From Anaerolineae bacterium (GTDB lineage Bacteria; Chloroflexota; Anaerolineae; Promineifilales; Promineifilaceae): a DNA stretch of 64,000 bases. Below, piece by piece: positions 1 to 8,245 of this stretch. The stretch's first letter is position 1; every line of letters starts with the position of its first letter. The stretch covers positions 186,001 to 250,000 of the forward strand of contig JAHDWL010000001.1 in assembly GCA_023384355.1 (NCBI GenBank), written 5' to 3'. A program made the translations under genes and the position numbers. The notes under the pieces were generated by a model that worked only from the letters and a program-made list of their open reading frames with translations, did not search any database and was not told the origin of the DNA.

Positions 1-1
1 C

Positions 2-502
2 ACGTTTTACTTCGATGGATCAGACGTCGGCCTGAAGAGTAAAACACAGGAGAAGATAGACGCGCTTCACATCCTCCCCGGTTCGGCGTCGCCTATCAAC
101 GGCGGCAACTGCCTCGCCTATCTGCTCATCAGCACCCAGGGGCCGGGCAAGGTCCCGAACTACAACGGCAGCCAGTTGAAGTTCGGCGGCGAGGACGTAT
201 TAGGCTTTTGCGCGACAACTCTCGGTGACAACACCACAGGGCTGTGGCACAAGCTGCTTGACGGCTCGGACGAAGGCATGCCTGTTGGCTCGCTGGTCGA
301 TCTGTCGGCGAGCGACGACGGGCAGGTGCTCTATCTGACGACGCGCAGCACCTTCATCGTGGACGCGGCCGCCGGTGGTCATTCGGTGGTATATCGTTAC
401 GATCGCCTAACCGGTCTGTTCAGCGGCCCCTACTTCTCGGCTCCGGCGACAGGTCTAAACGAGCGGCTCGACGGCTTGCAGGTCGTGGGAAGCCTGCCGT
501 AA
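2..502 (+). CDS. C-terminal end of exported repeat protein (partial, 5' cut by window edge)
   Basis: The reading frame is open from base 2 to the TAA at 500-502, so only the last 166 residues are present. The fragment aligns closely with the C-terminal end of the nuclease gene that follows: both contain the run LLISTQGPG, then KFGGEDVLGFCAT, then a LDGS-x-EGMP turn, LTTR and SGPYFSAPA. It therefore carries the same C-terminal repeat module, built on the pattern FDGSDxGL, and is presumably an exported protein of the same family. The N-terminal function is outside the window and cannot be stated. The neighbouring gene on the same strand is a partial paralogue, so a tandem duplication or domain exchange is likely. 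Confidence 0.8.
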   Translation, partial: TFYFDGSDVGLKSKTQEKIDALHILPGSASPINGGNCLAYLLISTQGPGKVPNYNGSQLKFGGEDVLGFCATTLGDNTTGLWHKLLDGSDEGMPVGSLVDLSASDDGQVLYLTTRSTFIVDAAAGGHSVVYRYDRLTGLFSGPYFSAPATGLNERLDGLQVVGSLP

Positions 503-834
503 TCGATAGCCATAGGTGGTTTCATTGCAGACCCGACAGGTTGGAGACTCGCGCTGTGGATTGCCGCCATATCGTCCCCAGCCTGTCGGATCGTGCCACG
601 TTCAGGTTGCCGGCCCGCCCTCCTGGAGAGCGGGCTGATTATTGCCATAAACGGACGAGGACACGGGTGAAATTGCCCGGTTATTGCATTTGATCTGCAC
701 AAAAATCCGATATACTAGAGAGTGAACAGGGTCTTTCGGGTAGTGAGTAGTTAGGAGCCGATAATCCGCGCGCCGTGGGAACGGCTCACCGGCGCAACAT
801 TTACTTTGCCTTTTTTAAGGAGAGCATAAAAAAG
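503..834 (+). other. Intergenic region with RNA hairpins and a promoter
   Basis: No convincing gene lies here. Two structures stand out. A 12-bp stem with one G-U pair is formed by 533-544 and 578-589 with a 33-base loop. A 6-bp GC stem is formed by 613-618 and 630-635. Neither has a following T run, so terminator function is doubtful. The downstream part becomes AT-rich and carries the promoter listed separately. Confidence 0.4.
689..716 (+). promoter_or_regulatory. Probable promoter of the extracellular nuclease gene
   Basis: A TATACT box at 711-716 lies in an AT-rich stretch. A weak -35 candidate, TTTGAT at 689-694, is 16 bases upstream. Transcription would start near 723, about 110 bases before the ATG at 835. 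Confidence 0.4.
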
Positions 835-3800
835 ATGACCCATTCCCGAACCGTTAACCGTGGCACGGCATTAAGAGCTGTGGGAATAACCGCCCTGCTC
901 TTAATGCTCTTTTTTATTGCGGGCGCGACAGGAGTTCGAGCTGTTTCGACGACCCTGGTAATTAACGAGGTCGACTATGACCAGCCAGGCACTGACACGA
1001 TTGAATTCCTGGAGATCAAGAACGTTAGCGCGAGTTCAATTGATCTCGACCCATATAGCGTCGTATTTTGGAATGCGAGTGGCGCGGGTAGCACTTACAG
1101 AACTCTGGATCTGCCAAGCTACAGTCTGGCAGCCGGTGACTATTATGTGATCTGCGGCGGCACGGTGGCGAATTGTGATTTCGATGATTCGACGAATACC
1201 GACTATATCCAGAACGGCGCGCCTGACGCGCTTGGCTTGTGGCTGGGTGGGACTCTCATTGATGCGGTCAGTTATGAAGGCAACAGCCAGGCGCCCTATA
1301 CGGAAGGTTCCGGCATCGGTTTGGCAGATACCGGGGCAGTGGCTCCGGCGCCCGCGGAAAGTATTTCCCGTTGTGCTGACGGGGTTGATTCCGATGTGAA
1401 CAACGTCGATTTTACACTTCGAACCAGCACCCCGGGCGTGGCGAATGACTGCCCTGCGGGTGATGTCGCTCCCACCGTCACCAGCACCAGCCCTGCCGAC
1501 AATGACATCGGCGTGGCCGCTAACACCAATATCACCATCACTTTCAGCGAGGCGGTCACCGTCAGCGGCACGATCTCGGTCGTCGGCAGCAGCAGCGGCA
1601 CGCAAAACCTGACCCCAACCACCGGCGATAACCTGACCTTCACCCTCGATCCGGCCGACTTTACCGCCGGAGAGACGGTCACCGTCACCGTACTGGCGAC
1701 GCAGGTAGCCGATCAGGACGGAACGCCGAACAATATGGCGGCGGATTACGTCTTCGACTTCACTATCTTTGCCCCCTTGTGCGGCACGGGGACGATCAAT
1801 CCGATTCACGACATCCAGGGGAACGGCGCGACAAGCCCGCTGGACGGTACCTCGGTGATAGTCGAGGCAATCGTCGTCGGCGACTTCCAGGATTACACGG
1901 CTGATCCGCCCAATGAATTGAGCGGCTTCTTCGTGCAGGAAGAGGATGCCGACGTCGATGCCGATCCGAACACATCGGAAGGCGTCTTCGTCTTTGACGG
2001 CCAGAACCCGGCTATCGATGTGGCCGTGGGCGACAAGGTGCGCGTCGAGGGCAAGGTTGACGATTTTGGTGATGCGCCGGACACGCTGACCGAGATCGTT
2101 GGTCCGCTGGCGATAGAGGTTTGCTCGACCGGCAACACGCTGCCCACGCCGGCTTCGGTTACTTTGCCCGTGACGGCGCTCTCCGACTACGAGAAGTACG
2201 AGGGCATGGCGGTCTCCTTTGCCCAGGAATTGACCGTGACCGAGGTCTATACTCTTGGTCGCTACGGTGAGGTCTTGTTATCGCAGGGCGGCCGTTTGGC
2301 CGTGCCGACCCACGCCGGCGAACCCGGCGCGTCGGCCCAGGCTGTCCGTAACGCCAACATCCTGCGCAGCATCGTGCTTGACGACGGGCTGACGAACCAG
2401 AATCCTGATCCCGTCATCTATCCGGCTCCGGGATTGTCGGCGCTCAATACGCTGCGTGGCGGCGACACCACGACCGGTCTGAGCGGAGTGCTGACCTACT
2501 TCGACCCAACGGAAGATTTTCGCATCCACCCGACGGGAGCTGTGGCCTGGAGCCACGACAACCCGCGTCCGGCCGCGCCACCGGTCGTTCCCGGCACGTT
2601 GACCGTGGTCGGCATGAACACGCTCAACTTCTTCACCACGGTTGATCCAGGTCCCGATATTTGCGGTCCGCTGGCCAGTCTGGATTGCCGCGGCGCTGAT
2701 TCGCTCACCGAGTTCAACCGTCAGCGCGACAAGATGCTCAATGTCCTCATCGCCCTCGATGCCGACATTGTGGGTCTGAACGAATTGGAGAACAATGCCG
2801 CCGCCAACCCGGCCAACGACGGAACCGACCCGGTGCTGGAGAGTATCGTCGACGGCCTGAACGCCCATTTTGGCGCGGGAACGTATGATTTCATCGACAC
2901 GGGCGTCCTCGGCGGCGACGCGATCAAGGTCGGCTTTATCTACAAGACAGCGACTGTGAGCCTGGTCGGCAACTATGCTGTCCTGGATTCCGGCGTCGAT
3001 CCCAACTTCGACACGTCGCGCAATCGCCCGGCCCTGGCCCAGACGTTTGAGGAAATCGCCTCCGGCGAGCAGCTGACGGTCGTCGTCAATCATCTCAAGT
3101 CGAAAGGCTCAAATTGTGGCGGCGCTCCTGACGATGTGCCCGATGTTTGGGGCGGCAATTGCAACGGCACGCGCACAGCCGCCGCGGCGGCGCTCGCCAG
3201 CTGGCTGGCGACTGATCCGACCGGCAGCGGCGATCCCGACGTGCTGATCATTGGCGATCTGAACAGCTACGCCAAGGAGACCCCGATTGACCACCTGGTG
3301 GCCGCCGGCTATACCGACCTGGCCGCCGCCTTCCACCCCACCGACGCCTATTCCTATGTTTTTGACGGCGAATGGGGCTATCTCGACTACGGGTTGTCCA
3401 ATGCGACATTGACGCCGCAGGTAACCGGCGCGGCTGAATGGCATATCAATGCCGACGAGCCAATCGTGCTTGATTACAACACGGAGTTTAAGTCGCCCGG
3501 GCAGATCACCAGCTTCTACGATGCCGGCGCGTTCCGCGCATCCGACCACGACCCGATGATCGTCGGTCTGACGCTTCTCCCCGCGTCCTCTGATGATGTC
3601 TTCATGTCGACCGCGGTTGCTGGAAGTGTTGGGCCGCTGTCCTTCGGCAGCGAGGACGTGCTCAGGTGGGACGGCAGCGCCTGGTCGGTCTGGTTCGACG
3701 GCTCAGACGCCGGCCTTGCCCCAACCGGCAAGTGGAAACACAACCTGAACGCCATCTACATCCCGGATCCCAACGGGCAGGAACTCATCCTGAGTTTCAC

Positions 3801-4377
3801 CCAAAACAAACGGCTTGTTCCGGGGCTTGTCGATCTGGTTGATGGTATGGACCTGGTTCGCTGGGACGGCAGCGCCTTCTCTGTCTGGTTTGACGGCCAG
3901 GACGTTGGGTTGACGCAGATGACGCAGGAAAAGATCGATGGCCTCCATGTGCTGGACGGTTCGCTTTCCCCGGTCGGCGGCTCATGCCAGGCCTACCTGC
4001 TTATTAGCACCCAGGGCCCGGGTCGGGTGAACAATCCCGGTGAGCCGGCGATCAAGTTCGGCGGCGAGGATGTGCTCGGATTCTGCGCCACGAACCTGGG
4101 GCCGACCACCACCGGCTTCTGGACGATGGTGCTGGACGGCAGCGCCGAAGGCATGCCCAGGAACGCGACGGACAGCATCTCGGCATCTGATGACGGCAGT
4201 GTGATCTATCTGACGACACGCGGCACATTCAACGTCGATAGTGCCTCGGGTGGTCACTCAATGGTCTACCGCTATGACATCGGTTCGGGAACGTTCAGTG
4301 GGCCATACTTCAGCGCCCCGGCAAACGGTCTTACGGCCAAGGTGGACGGACTGCAGTTGCAGGGTGATTTGCCCTAA
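835..4377 (+). CDS. ExeM-like secreted endonuclease/exonuclease/phosphatase with lamin-tail, Ig-like and C-terminal repeat domains
   Basis: This 1180-residue exported protein has a hydrophobic signal segment near residues 17-36. It is followed by a lamin-tail-like domain (INEVDYDQPG, EFLEIKN), a bacterial Ig-like domain near 205-310 (TSTSPADND, ITFSEAVTV) and a domain of ExeM type. The EEP catalytic domain spans about 587-910. Its motifs are MNTLNFF, NELEN near 648, NHLKSKG near 752, GDLNSY near 806 and SDHDPM near 902. After residue 939 come repeats of the type EDVLRWDGSAWSVWFDGSDAGL. The family degrades extracellular DNA or phosphodiesters. The ATG at 835 is preferred over a GTG at 775 because AAGGAGAG sits 10 bases before it and the signal peptide then begins normally. 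A strong terminator follows. Confidence 0.85.
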   Translation: MTHSRTVNRGTALRAVGITALLLMLFFIAGATGVRAVSTTLVINEVDYDQPGTDTIEFLEIKNVSASSIDLDPYSVVFWNASGAGSTYRTLDLPSYSLAAGDYYVICGGTVANCDFDDSTNTDYIQNGAPDALGLWLGGTLIDAVSYEGNSQAPYTEGSGIGLADTGAVAPAPAESISRCADGVDSDVNNVDFTLRTSTPGVANDCPAGDVAPTVTSTSPADNDIGVAANTNITITFSEAVTVSGTISVVGSSSGTQNLTPTTGDNLTFTLDPADFTAGETVTVTVLATQVADQDGTPNNMAADYVFDFTIFAPLCGTGTINPIHDIQGNGATSPLDGTSVIVEAIVVGDFQDYTADPPNELSGFFVQEEDADVDADPNTSEGVFVFDGQNPAIDVAVGDKVRVEGKVDDFGDAPDTLTEIVGPLAIEVCSTGNTLPTPASVTLPVTALSDYEKYEGMAVSFAQELTVTEVYTLGRYGEVLLSQGGRLAVPTHAGEPGASAQAVRNANILRSIVLDDGLTNQNPDPVIYPAPGLSALNTLRGGDTTTGLSGVLTYFDPTEDFRIHPTGAVAWSHDNPRPAAPPVVPGTLTVVGMNTLNFFTTVDPGPDICGPLASLDCRGADSLTEFNRQRDKMLNVLIALDADIVGLNELENNAAANPANDGTDPVLESIVDGLNAHFGAGTYDFIDTGVLGGDAIKVGFIYKTATVSLVGNYAVLDSGVDPNFDTSRNRPALAQTFEEIASGEQLTVVVNHLKSKGSNCGGAPDDVPDVWGGNCNGTRTAAAAALASWLATDPTGSGDPDVLIIGDLNSYAKETPIDHLVAAGYTDLAAAFHPTDAYSYVFDGEWGYLDYGLSNATLTPQVTGAAEWHINADEPIVLDYNTEFKSPGQITSFYDAGAFRASDHDPMIVGLTLLPASSDDVFMSTAVAGSVGPLSFGSEDVLRWDGSAWSVWFDGSDAGLAPTGKWKHNLNAIYIPDPNGQELILSFTQNKRLVPGLVDLVDGMDLVRWDGSAFSVWFDGQDVGLTQMTQEKIDGLHVLDGSLSPVGGSCQAYLLISTQGPGRVNNPGEPAIKFGGEDVLGFCATNLGPTTTGFWTMVLDGSAEGMPRNATDSISASDDGSVIYLTTRGTFNVDSASGGHSMVYRYDIGSGTFSGPYFSAPANGLTAKVDGLQLQGDLP

Positions 4378-4407
4378 ACGATAGCGGCCGATGCCGACTT
4401 CTGATAG

Positions 4408-4441
4408 GGAGCGGCGCCCTACGGGGTGCCGCTCCTTTTTT
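4408..4441 (+). terminator. Intrinsic terminator with a UACG tetraloop
   Basis: A 12-bp stem (4408-4419 pairs with 4424-4435, one G-U pair) closes a TACG loop flanked by C and G, the stable UNCG-type tetraloop. It is followed by six Ts at 4436-4441. It ends the nuclease transcript. Confidence 0.93.
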
Positions 4442-4464
4442 ATGAAATCTTGATATGATCTTCA

Positions 4465-4499
4465 TTCATATTGTAAGGAACTGGTACTATAGTACCAGT
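4465..4499 (+). promoter_or_regulatory. Promoter overlapping a perfect 20-bp palindromic operator
   Basis: The sequence ACTGGTACTATAGTACCAGT at 4480-4499 is a perfect 20-bp palindrome. It contains TATAGT (4488-4493), which fits a -10 box 17 bases after TTCATA (4465-4470). A dimeric repressor bound here would cover the promoter. Transcription would begin near 4500, about 75 bases before the next gene at 4575. The palindrome is directly visible; the operator role is inferred. Confidence 0.55.
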
Positions 4500-4574
4500 G
4501 TCCACGTTCGTTTGGCTTAGTTGACATGAGCGTGTATTTGATCGTAATCATGCCTTAAGTGAGGATCCTGTAGA

Positions 4575-6587
4575 ATGCCCAATCCCCAGACAATTCACTA
4601 TGGGACGAGCGCCCGTTACGGACGTTTGATTCGCGCGCTCCTGGTGTCGGTTTTCGTCACCCTTGTGGCCTTATCCCTGTTCGCCGGTTCGGGCGGCCGT
4701 CGCGCGGCGGCGTTGAGCTCGTGCAATACAGGACAACTGTACTTCCATGACATCACCCTGGATGCGGGCGGCTTCGCCCGCACCGACAAACCGGCCGAAG
4801 TGAATCTCGATCTGACGCCGCTGCTGGCCGCTCAGGGTGGTTCGGGAGCCATTAACCTCAACTCCCTGTGCGTCGATGAGATGGACGGCGGGGTAATTGA
4901 CAACAATGTACCCTTTCAGTTCGATCCGTTCTCCAATTACAACGCCACTACAAAGGCGCGCGGCGTGCTGACGATTCTTATGACCGGCAACACGGCCGAC
5001 AACGCTACACGCTCCTATCGCCTCCACTTCGATACAGCCGGCGGGTTCAGCGCGCCGTCCTTTACCGACCAGGTAACGCTGACTGATGGTGTGTCGCACA
5101 AGGGATACCAGAGTATCCACATCGTCACTGCCGTCGCCGACTACTACTATCATAAACCCGGCGGTGGTTTCGCCACGCTCTTTGACGCCGACAGCAATGA
5201 CTGGATTGACTGGAACACGGCCTCCGGCGGCTCAGGCGACTTCCGCGGGATTCCCAACATGGTGCATCCCAACGATGGCGGTTATTTCCACCCGGGACGC
5301 ACCGGGATAGGCACGGCTGTGTTGCGCGACGGCCCGCTGAAGGCCTCATTCCGTTCGACAAGCAACAACGGTGATTGGGAAGTACGCTGGGACATCTTCC
5401 CAACCTACGCCCGGATGACTGTTGTCAAGGCGGGATCGGCTAACTATTGGTGGCTTTATGAGGGTGTGCCGGGTGGTTCGTTGGAGACCAGCGGAGGCAA
5501 TGCCGACCGGCTGACCCGCTCCAATGGCGACAGCATCACCGCCGCGGGCACGTGGACGACCGATATCCCCGGCGATGAATGGGTTTTCGTCACCGACCAG
5601 TCTACGGAGCGTTCACTTTACCTGATCCACCATCAGGAAGATACCAAGGTAGACGGCTATAAACCCGACACCGGTGGCGCGATGACCATCTTCGGCTTCG
5701 GCCGTAACGGCAATTTGCGCCTGTTGAGCGATAAACCGAACCAGTTTACGTTTGGCTTCGTCGATGAAACGAACATCAATGGTGTTCGACCTGTTGTCAA
5801 CGACGCCTATAAACCGCTGAACATTACCGGCAGCAATGATAGTGGTGACGATGGCGGCGGTGGTGGGCCGGTGTGCAACAGCCAACCATATGTCTATTAT
5901 CTCAGCCCGAAGGGCAACGTCACCATCGACGGCGTTACCTATCCTGATGAGGATGTGTTGAAGTATGACGCCAACACCTGCGAGTGGTCCAGCGTCTTTG
6001 ACGGCACGGCCGCCGGTCTGCCCGCTTCAGCCAATGTCGATGCCCTGGCGGTTGATGGTACGGATTTATATCTCAGCTTTCTCGCCAAGCTGAACGTGCC
6101 CGGACTGGGGTTAATATCCGACAGCGATGTGGTCAAGTATGATGGCACTGCCTTCTCGCTCTACTTCGACGGTTCCCTATACGGTCTGTCGGTTGCCGCT
6201 GAAGATGTAGACGCCATTGCCTTCGACACGAACGGCGACCTGCTGGTGAGTACCAGCGGATCCTACACCGTGCCGGGTCTTCCCAAGGGACAGGATGAGG
6301 ATCTGTTGCGCGTAAATGGTGGAGTGCTGGGGGTCTACCTTGACGGCTCGCAAAATGCCGGGTTGGGGCCTGAGGATATCGTTGGGGCAGACGTAGCCAC
6401 CAATGGGGATATTTACCTGAGCGTGCTCGACGCCTTTAATCTGAGTGGCATGAAGGGCAATGGAACTGATATATTCCGTTGCGTACCCGGCAGTGTCGGT
6501 AACCCGACCACCAATTGCACCTATAACCTCTTCTGGAATTCGGCAGAACACGGTCTGAAGGCTTTCGACGCTTTCGACATCGAATAA
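4575..6587 (+). CDS. Exported protein of unknown function, paralogue of the next gene, with C-terminal FDGS repeats
   Basis: The 670-residue product has a long signal region (hydrophobic segment about residues 20-40, then SGGRRAAAL). Residues 50-415 form a domain shared with the next gene. Its hallmark is GIPNMVHPNDGGYFHPGRT near 220-240, followed by GPLK, WDIFPTYA and YEGVPGG. A glycine/aspartate linker then leads to a C-terminal half (about 430-670) with several DVLKYD, FDGSLYGL and LYLSF units, like those ending the nuclease. I do not recognise an enzymatic family for the N-terminal domain; a surface or carbohydrate-related role is only a guess. A GAGG 10 bases upstream supports the ATG. 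Confidence 0.75.
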   Translation: MPNPQTIHYGTSARYGRLIRALLVSVFVTLVALSLFAGSGGRRAAALSSCNTGQLYFHDITLDAGGFARTDKPAEVNLDLTPLLAAQGGSGAINLNSLCVDEMDGGVIDNNVPFQFDPFSNYNATTKARGVLTILMTGNTADNATRSYRLHFDTAGGFSAPSFTDQVTLTDGVSHKGYQSIHIVTAVADYYYHKPGGGFATLFDADSNDWIDWNTASGGSGDFRGIPNMVHPNDGGYFHPGRTGIGTAVLRDGPLKASFRSTSNNGDWEVRWDIFPTYARMTVVKAGSANYWWLYEGVPGGSLETSGGNADRLTRSNGDSITAAGTWTTDIPGDEWVFVTDQSTERSLYLIHHQEDTKVDGYKPDTGGAMTIFGFGRNGNLRLLSDKPNQFTFGFVDETNINGVRPVVNDAYKPLNITGSNDSGDDGGGGGPVCNSQPYVYYLSPKGNVTIDGVTYPDEDVLKYDANTCEWSSVFDGTAAGLPASANVDALAVDGTDLYLSFLAKLNVPGLGLISDSDVVKYDGTAFSLYFDGSLYGLSVAAEDVDAIAFDTNGDLLVSTSGSYTVPGLPKGQDEDLLRVNGGVLGVYLDGSQNAGLGPEDIVGADVATNGDIYLSVLDAFNLSGMKGNGTDIFRCVPGSVGNPTTNCTYNLFWNSAEHGLKAFDAFDIE

Positions 6588-6666
6588 TCCTCGTTTCGCA
6601 TCGTTATATGACCTGAACTCGTCCCTGCTCTTGCCGGGGCGGGTTCAGGTTGCCGGGGAGCCATAT

Positions 6667-8196
6667 ATGAAACCACGATTATTGCTGGTCGGGATTGGTG
6701 TCCTTTGCTTCGGCGCGGTTCTGGCAGGCGCTTGGCCAACGCAACCGGCGGCCGCGGATGATCCATGGTGGGATACGCTCTGGGGTTATCGTGTGTCTCT
6801 TGGGGTCGATGCCGCCGGGTTGGAACGTCATGACGGGGTTGCCCAGATCGACATCAATTTCACCCAGCTATTGGACGAGGTGGGTGAGCATAGCAAATTC
6901 GATATCGATTCAATGCGCGTTGTAGAAATTGAAGATGATGAAATCGTCGATGATGAAGTCCCTTTTCAGTTCGACCGCGCCGCTGACTATGATCCCGTCA
7001 GCAAGGCCGCCGGGACGCTTGTCGTCCTGATGACCGGCGATACACCGGCCGGTGGTGTGCGCCAATATCACGTCTACTTCGACGTTACAGGCGATTCGTT
7101 CACACCACTGAAATTTTCCAATCGCGTCACCGCCAGCACGATCACCGATGTTTATGGTTTCGAGACGTTTCGTCTGGTGACCGACAACGCCACCTACCAC
7201 CTCCACAAAACCGGCGGCGGCTTTGCCTCCATGTTTGACGTTGACGAGAAGGACTGGATCTCATGGAACCCGGCCGCCAATGGCGCAGGCGACTATCGAG
7301 GTATCCCCAACATGGTGCATCCCAATGATGGCGGATACTTTCACCCCGGGCGAACCAGTGTGGACAGCAGTATCTCCCGACGTGGGCCGTTGAAAGTGAC
7401 AATCCGTGCCGGCAGCCAAGACGGGCAGTGGGTGACCATGTGGGAAGTTTATCCGACCTACGCGACGATGAGCGTGCTGAAGATTGCCGCCGGGAAGAAA
7501 TTTTGGCTGCAATATGAGGGCACGCCGGGTGGCAAGCTGGATCTGGCGACCGACCTGGTGACGCGTTCTGACGGTACGACCACAACAGCCGGGGAGAGCT
7601 GGACGGGCGATCTGGTGGATACCGAGTGGGTCTATTTCACCGATCCATCGCTGGGCCGCTCGCTATTTGTCGCCCACCGGCCGGATGATGAGTTCGTTGA
7701 TTCCTATGTGCCCAGCACCGACAAGCTTATGACGATTCTGGGCTTCGGACGATCGGGAAACAGCCGTTACCTGCAGGATGTGCCGCGCTACCTGACTATC
7801 GGGCTGGTAGACGAGACGACGTTCGCGGCTGTGGCGTCGGTCATCGACACCATCGAGCAACCGCCTGTTGTGGTTCTGGGTGCCGCGGAGATCGGCCCGG
7901 TACCACCTACACCCACACCGACCGACACCCCCACACCCGTTCCGTCCGACACTCCCATGCCAATGCCGACGGATACACAAGCGCCAAGCGAGACTCCAAC
8001 GTCCACGGCGACCGATATGCCGACGTCCACACCCACCGAAACGCCAACCGCCACGCACACGGTCACTCCGACTGATACGCCGACGCCTACTCACACCATG
8101 ACGGCTACTGCGACCGCGCCGCCGACAATCGCGCCTTCCATCACACCACGGCCTCCGACGAACTACCCCATCTACCTGCCGATGATTGTCCGGTGA
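6667..8196 (+). CDS. Exported protein of unknown function with PT-rich linker and IYLPMIVR C-terminal tail
   Basis: The 509-residue product starts at the ATG at 6667, with GGGGAG six bases upstream. A signal peptide covers roughly residues 1-30 (AAA-DD junction). Residues 32-415 are paralogous to the preceding gene, with the same GIPNMVHPNDGGYFHPGRT core, GPLK, WEVYPTYA and YEGTPGG. The FDGS repeats are replaced by an approximately 80-residue Pro/Thr/Ser-rich linker (PTPTPTDTPTP style) and a hydrophobic C-terminus, NYPIYLPMIVR. Such linkers and IYLP-like tails are common at the ends of exported Chloroflexota proteins and may be a sorting or anchoring signal. The catalytic role is unknown. Confidence 0.75.
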   Translation: MKPRLLLVGIGVLCFGAVLAGAWPTQPAAADDPWWDTLWGYRVSLGVDAAGLERHDGVAQIDINFTQLLDEVGEHSKFDIDSMRVVEIEDDEIVDDEVPFQFDRAADYDPVSKAAGTLVVLMTGDTPAGGVRQYHVYFDVTGDSFTPLKFSNRVTASTITDVYGFETFRLVTDNATYHLHKTGGGFASMFDVDEKDWISWNPAANGAGDYRGIPNMVHPNDGGYFHPGRTSVDSSISRRGPLKVTIRAGSQDGQWVTMWEVYPTYATMSVLKIAAGKKFWLQYEGTPGGKLDLATDLVTRSDGTTTTAGESWTGDLVDTEWVYFTDPSLGRSLFVAHRPDDEFVDSYVPSTDKLMTILGFGRSGNSRYLQDVPRYLTIGLVDETTFAAVASVIDTIEQPPVVVLGAAEIGPVPPTPTPTDTPTPVPSDTPMPMPTDTQAPSETPTSTATDMPTSTPTETPTATHTVTPTDTPTPTHTMTATATAPPTIAPSITPRPPTNYPIYLPMIVR

Positions 8197-8245
8197 AGGC
8201 AATGGTGCCGGGTTTTGATGGTGTTCGGTTTATCGATGTGACGCG

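Noticed and set aside
613-640. GC hairpin after the first partial gene as a terminator
   Set aside because: The stem is only six pairs with a weak inner part and there is no T run, so termination cannot be supported.
4521-4550. TTGACA as -35 box for the first exported paralogue
   Set aside because: No acceptable -10 box lies 16-18 bases downstream; the promoter inside the palindrome fits better.
7663-8202. Arg-rich antisense open frame opposite the PT-rich linker
   Set aside because: It arises from the repetitive ACC/CCG codons of the linker and is compositionally unnatural.
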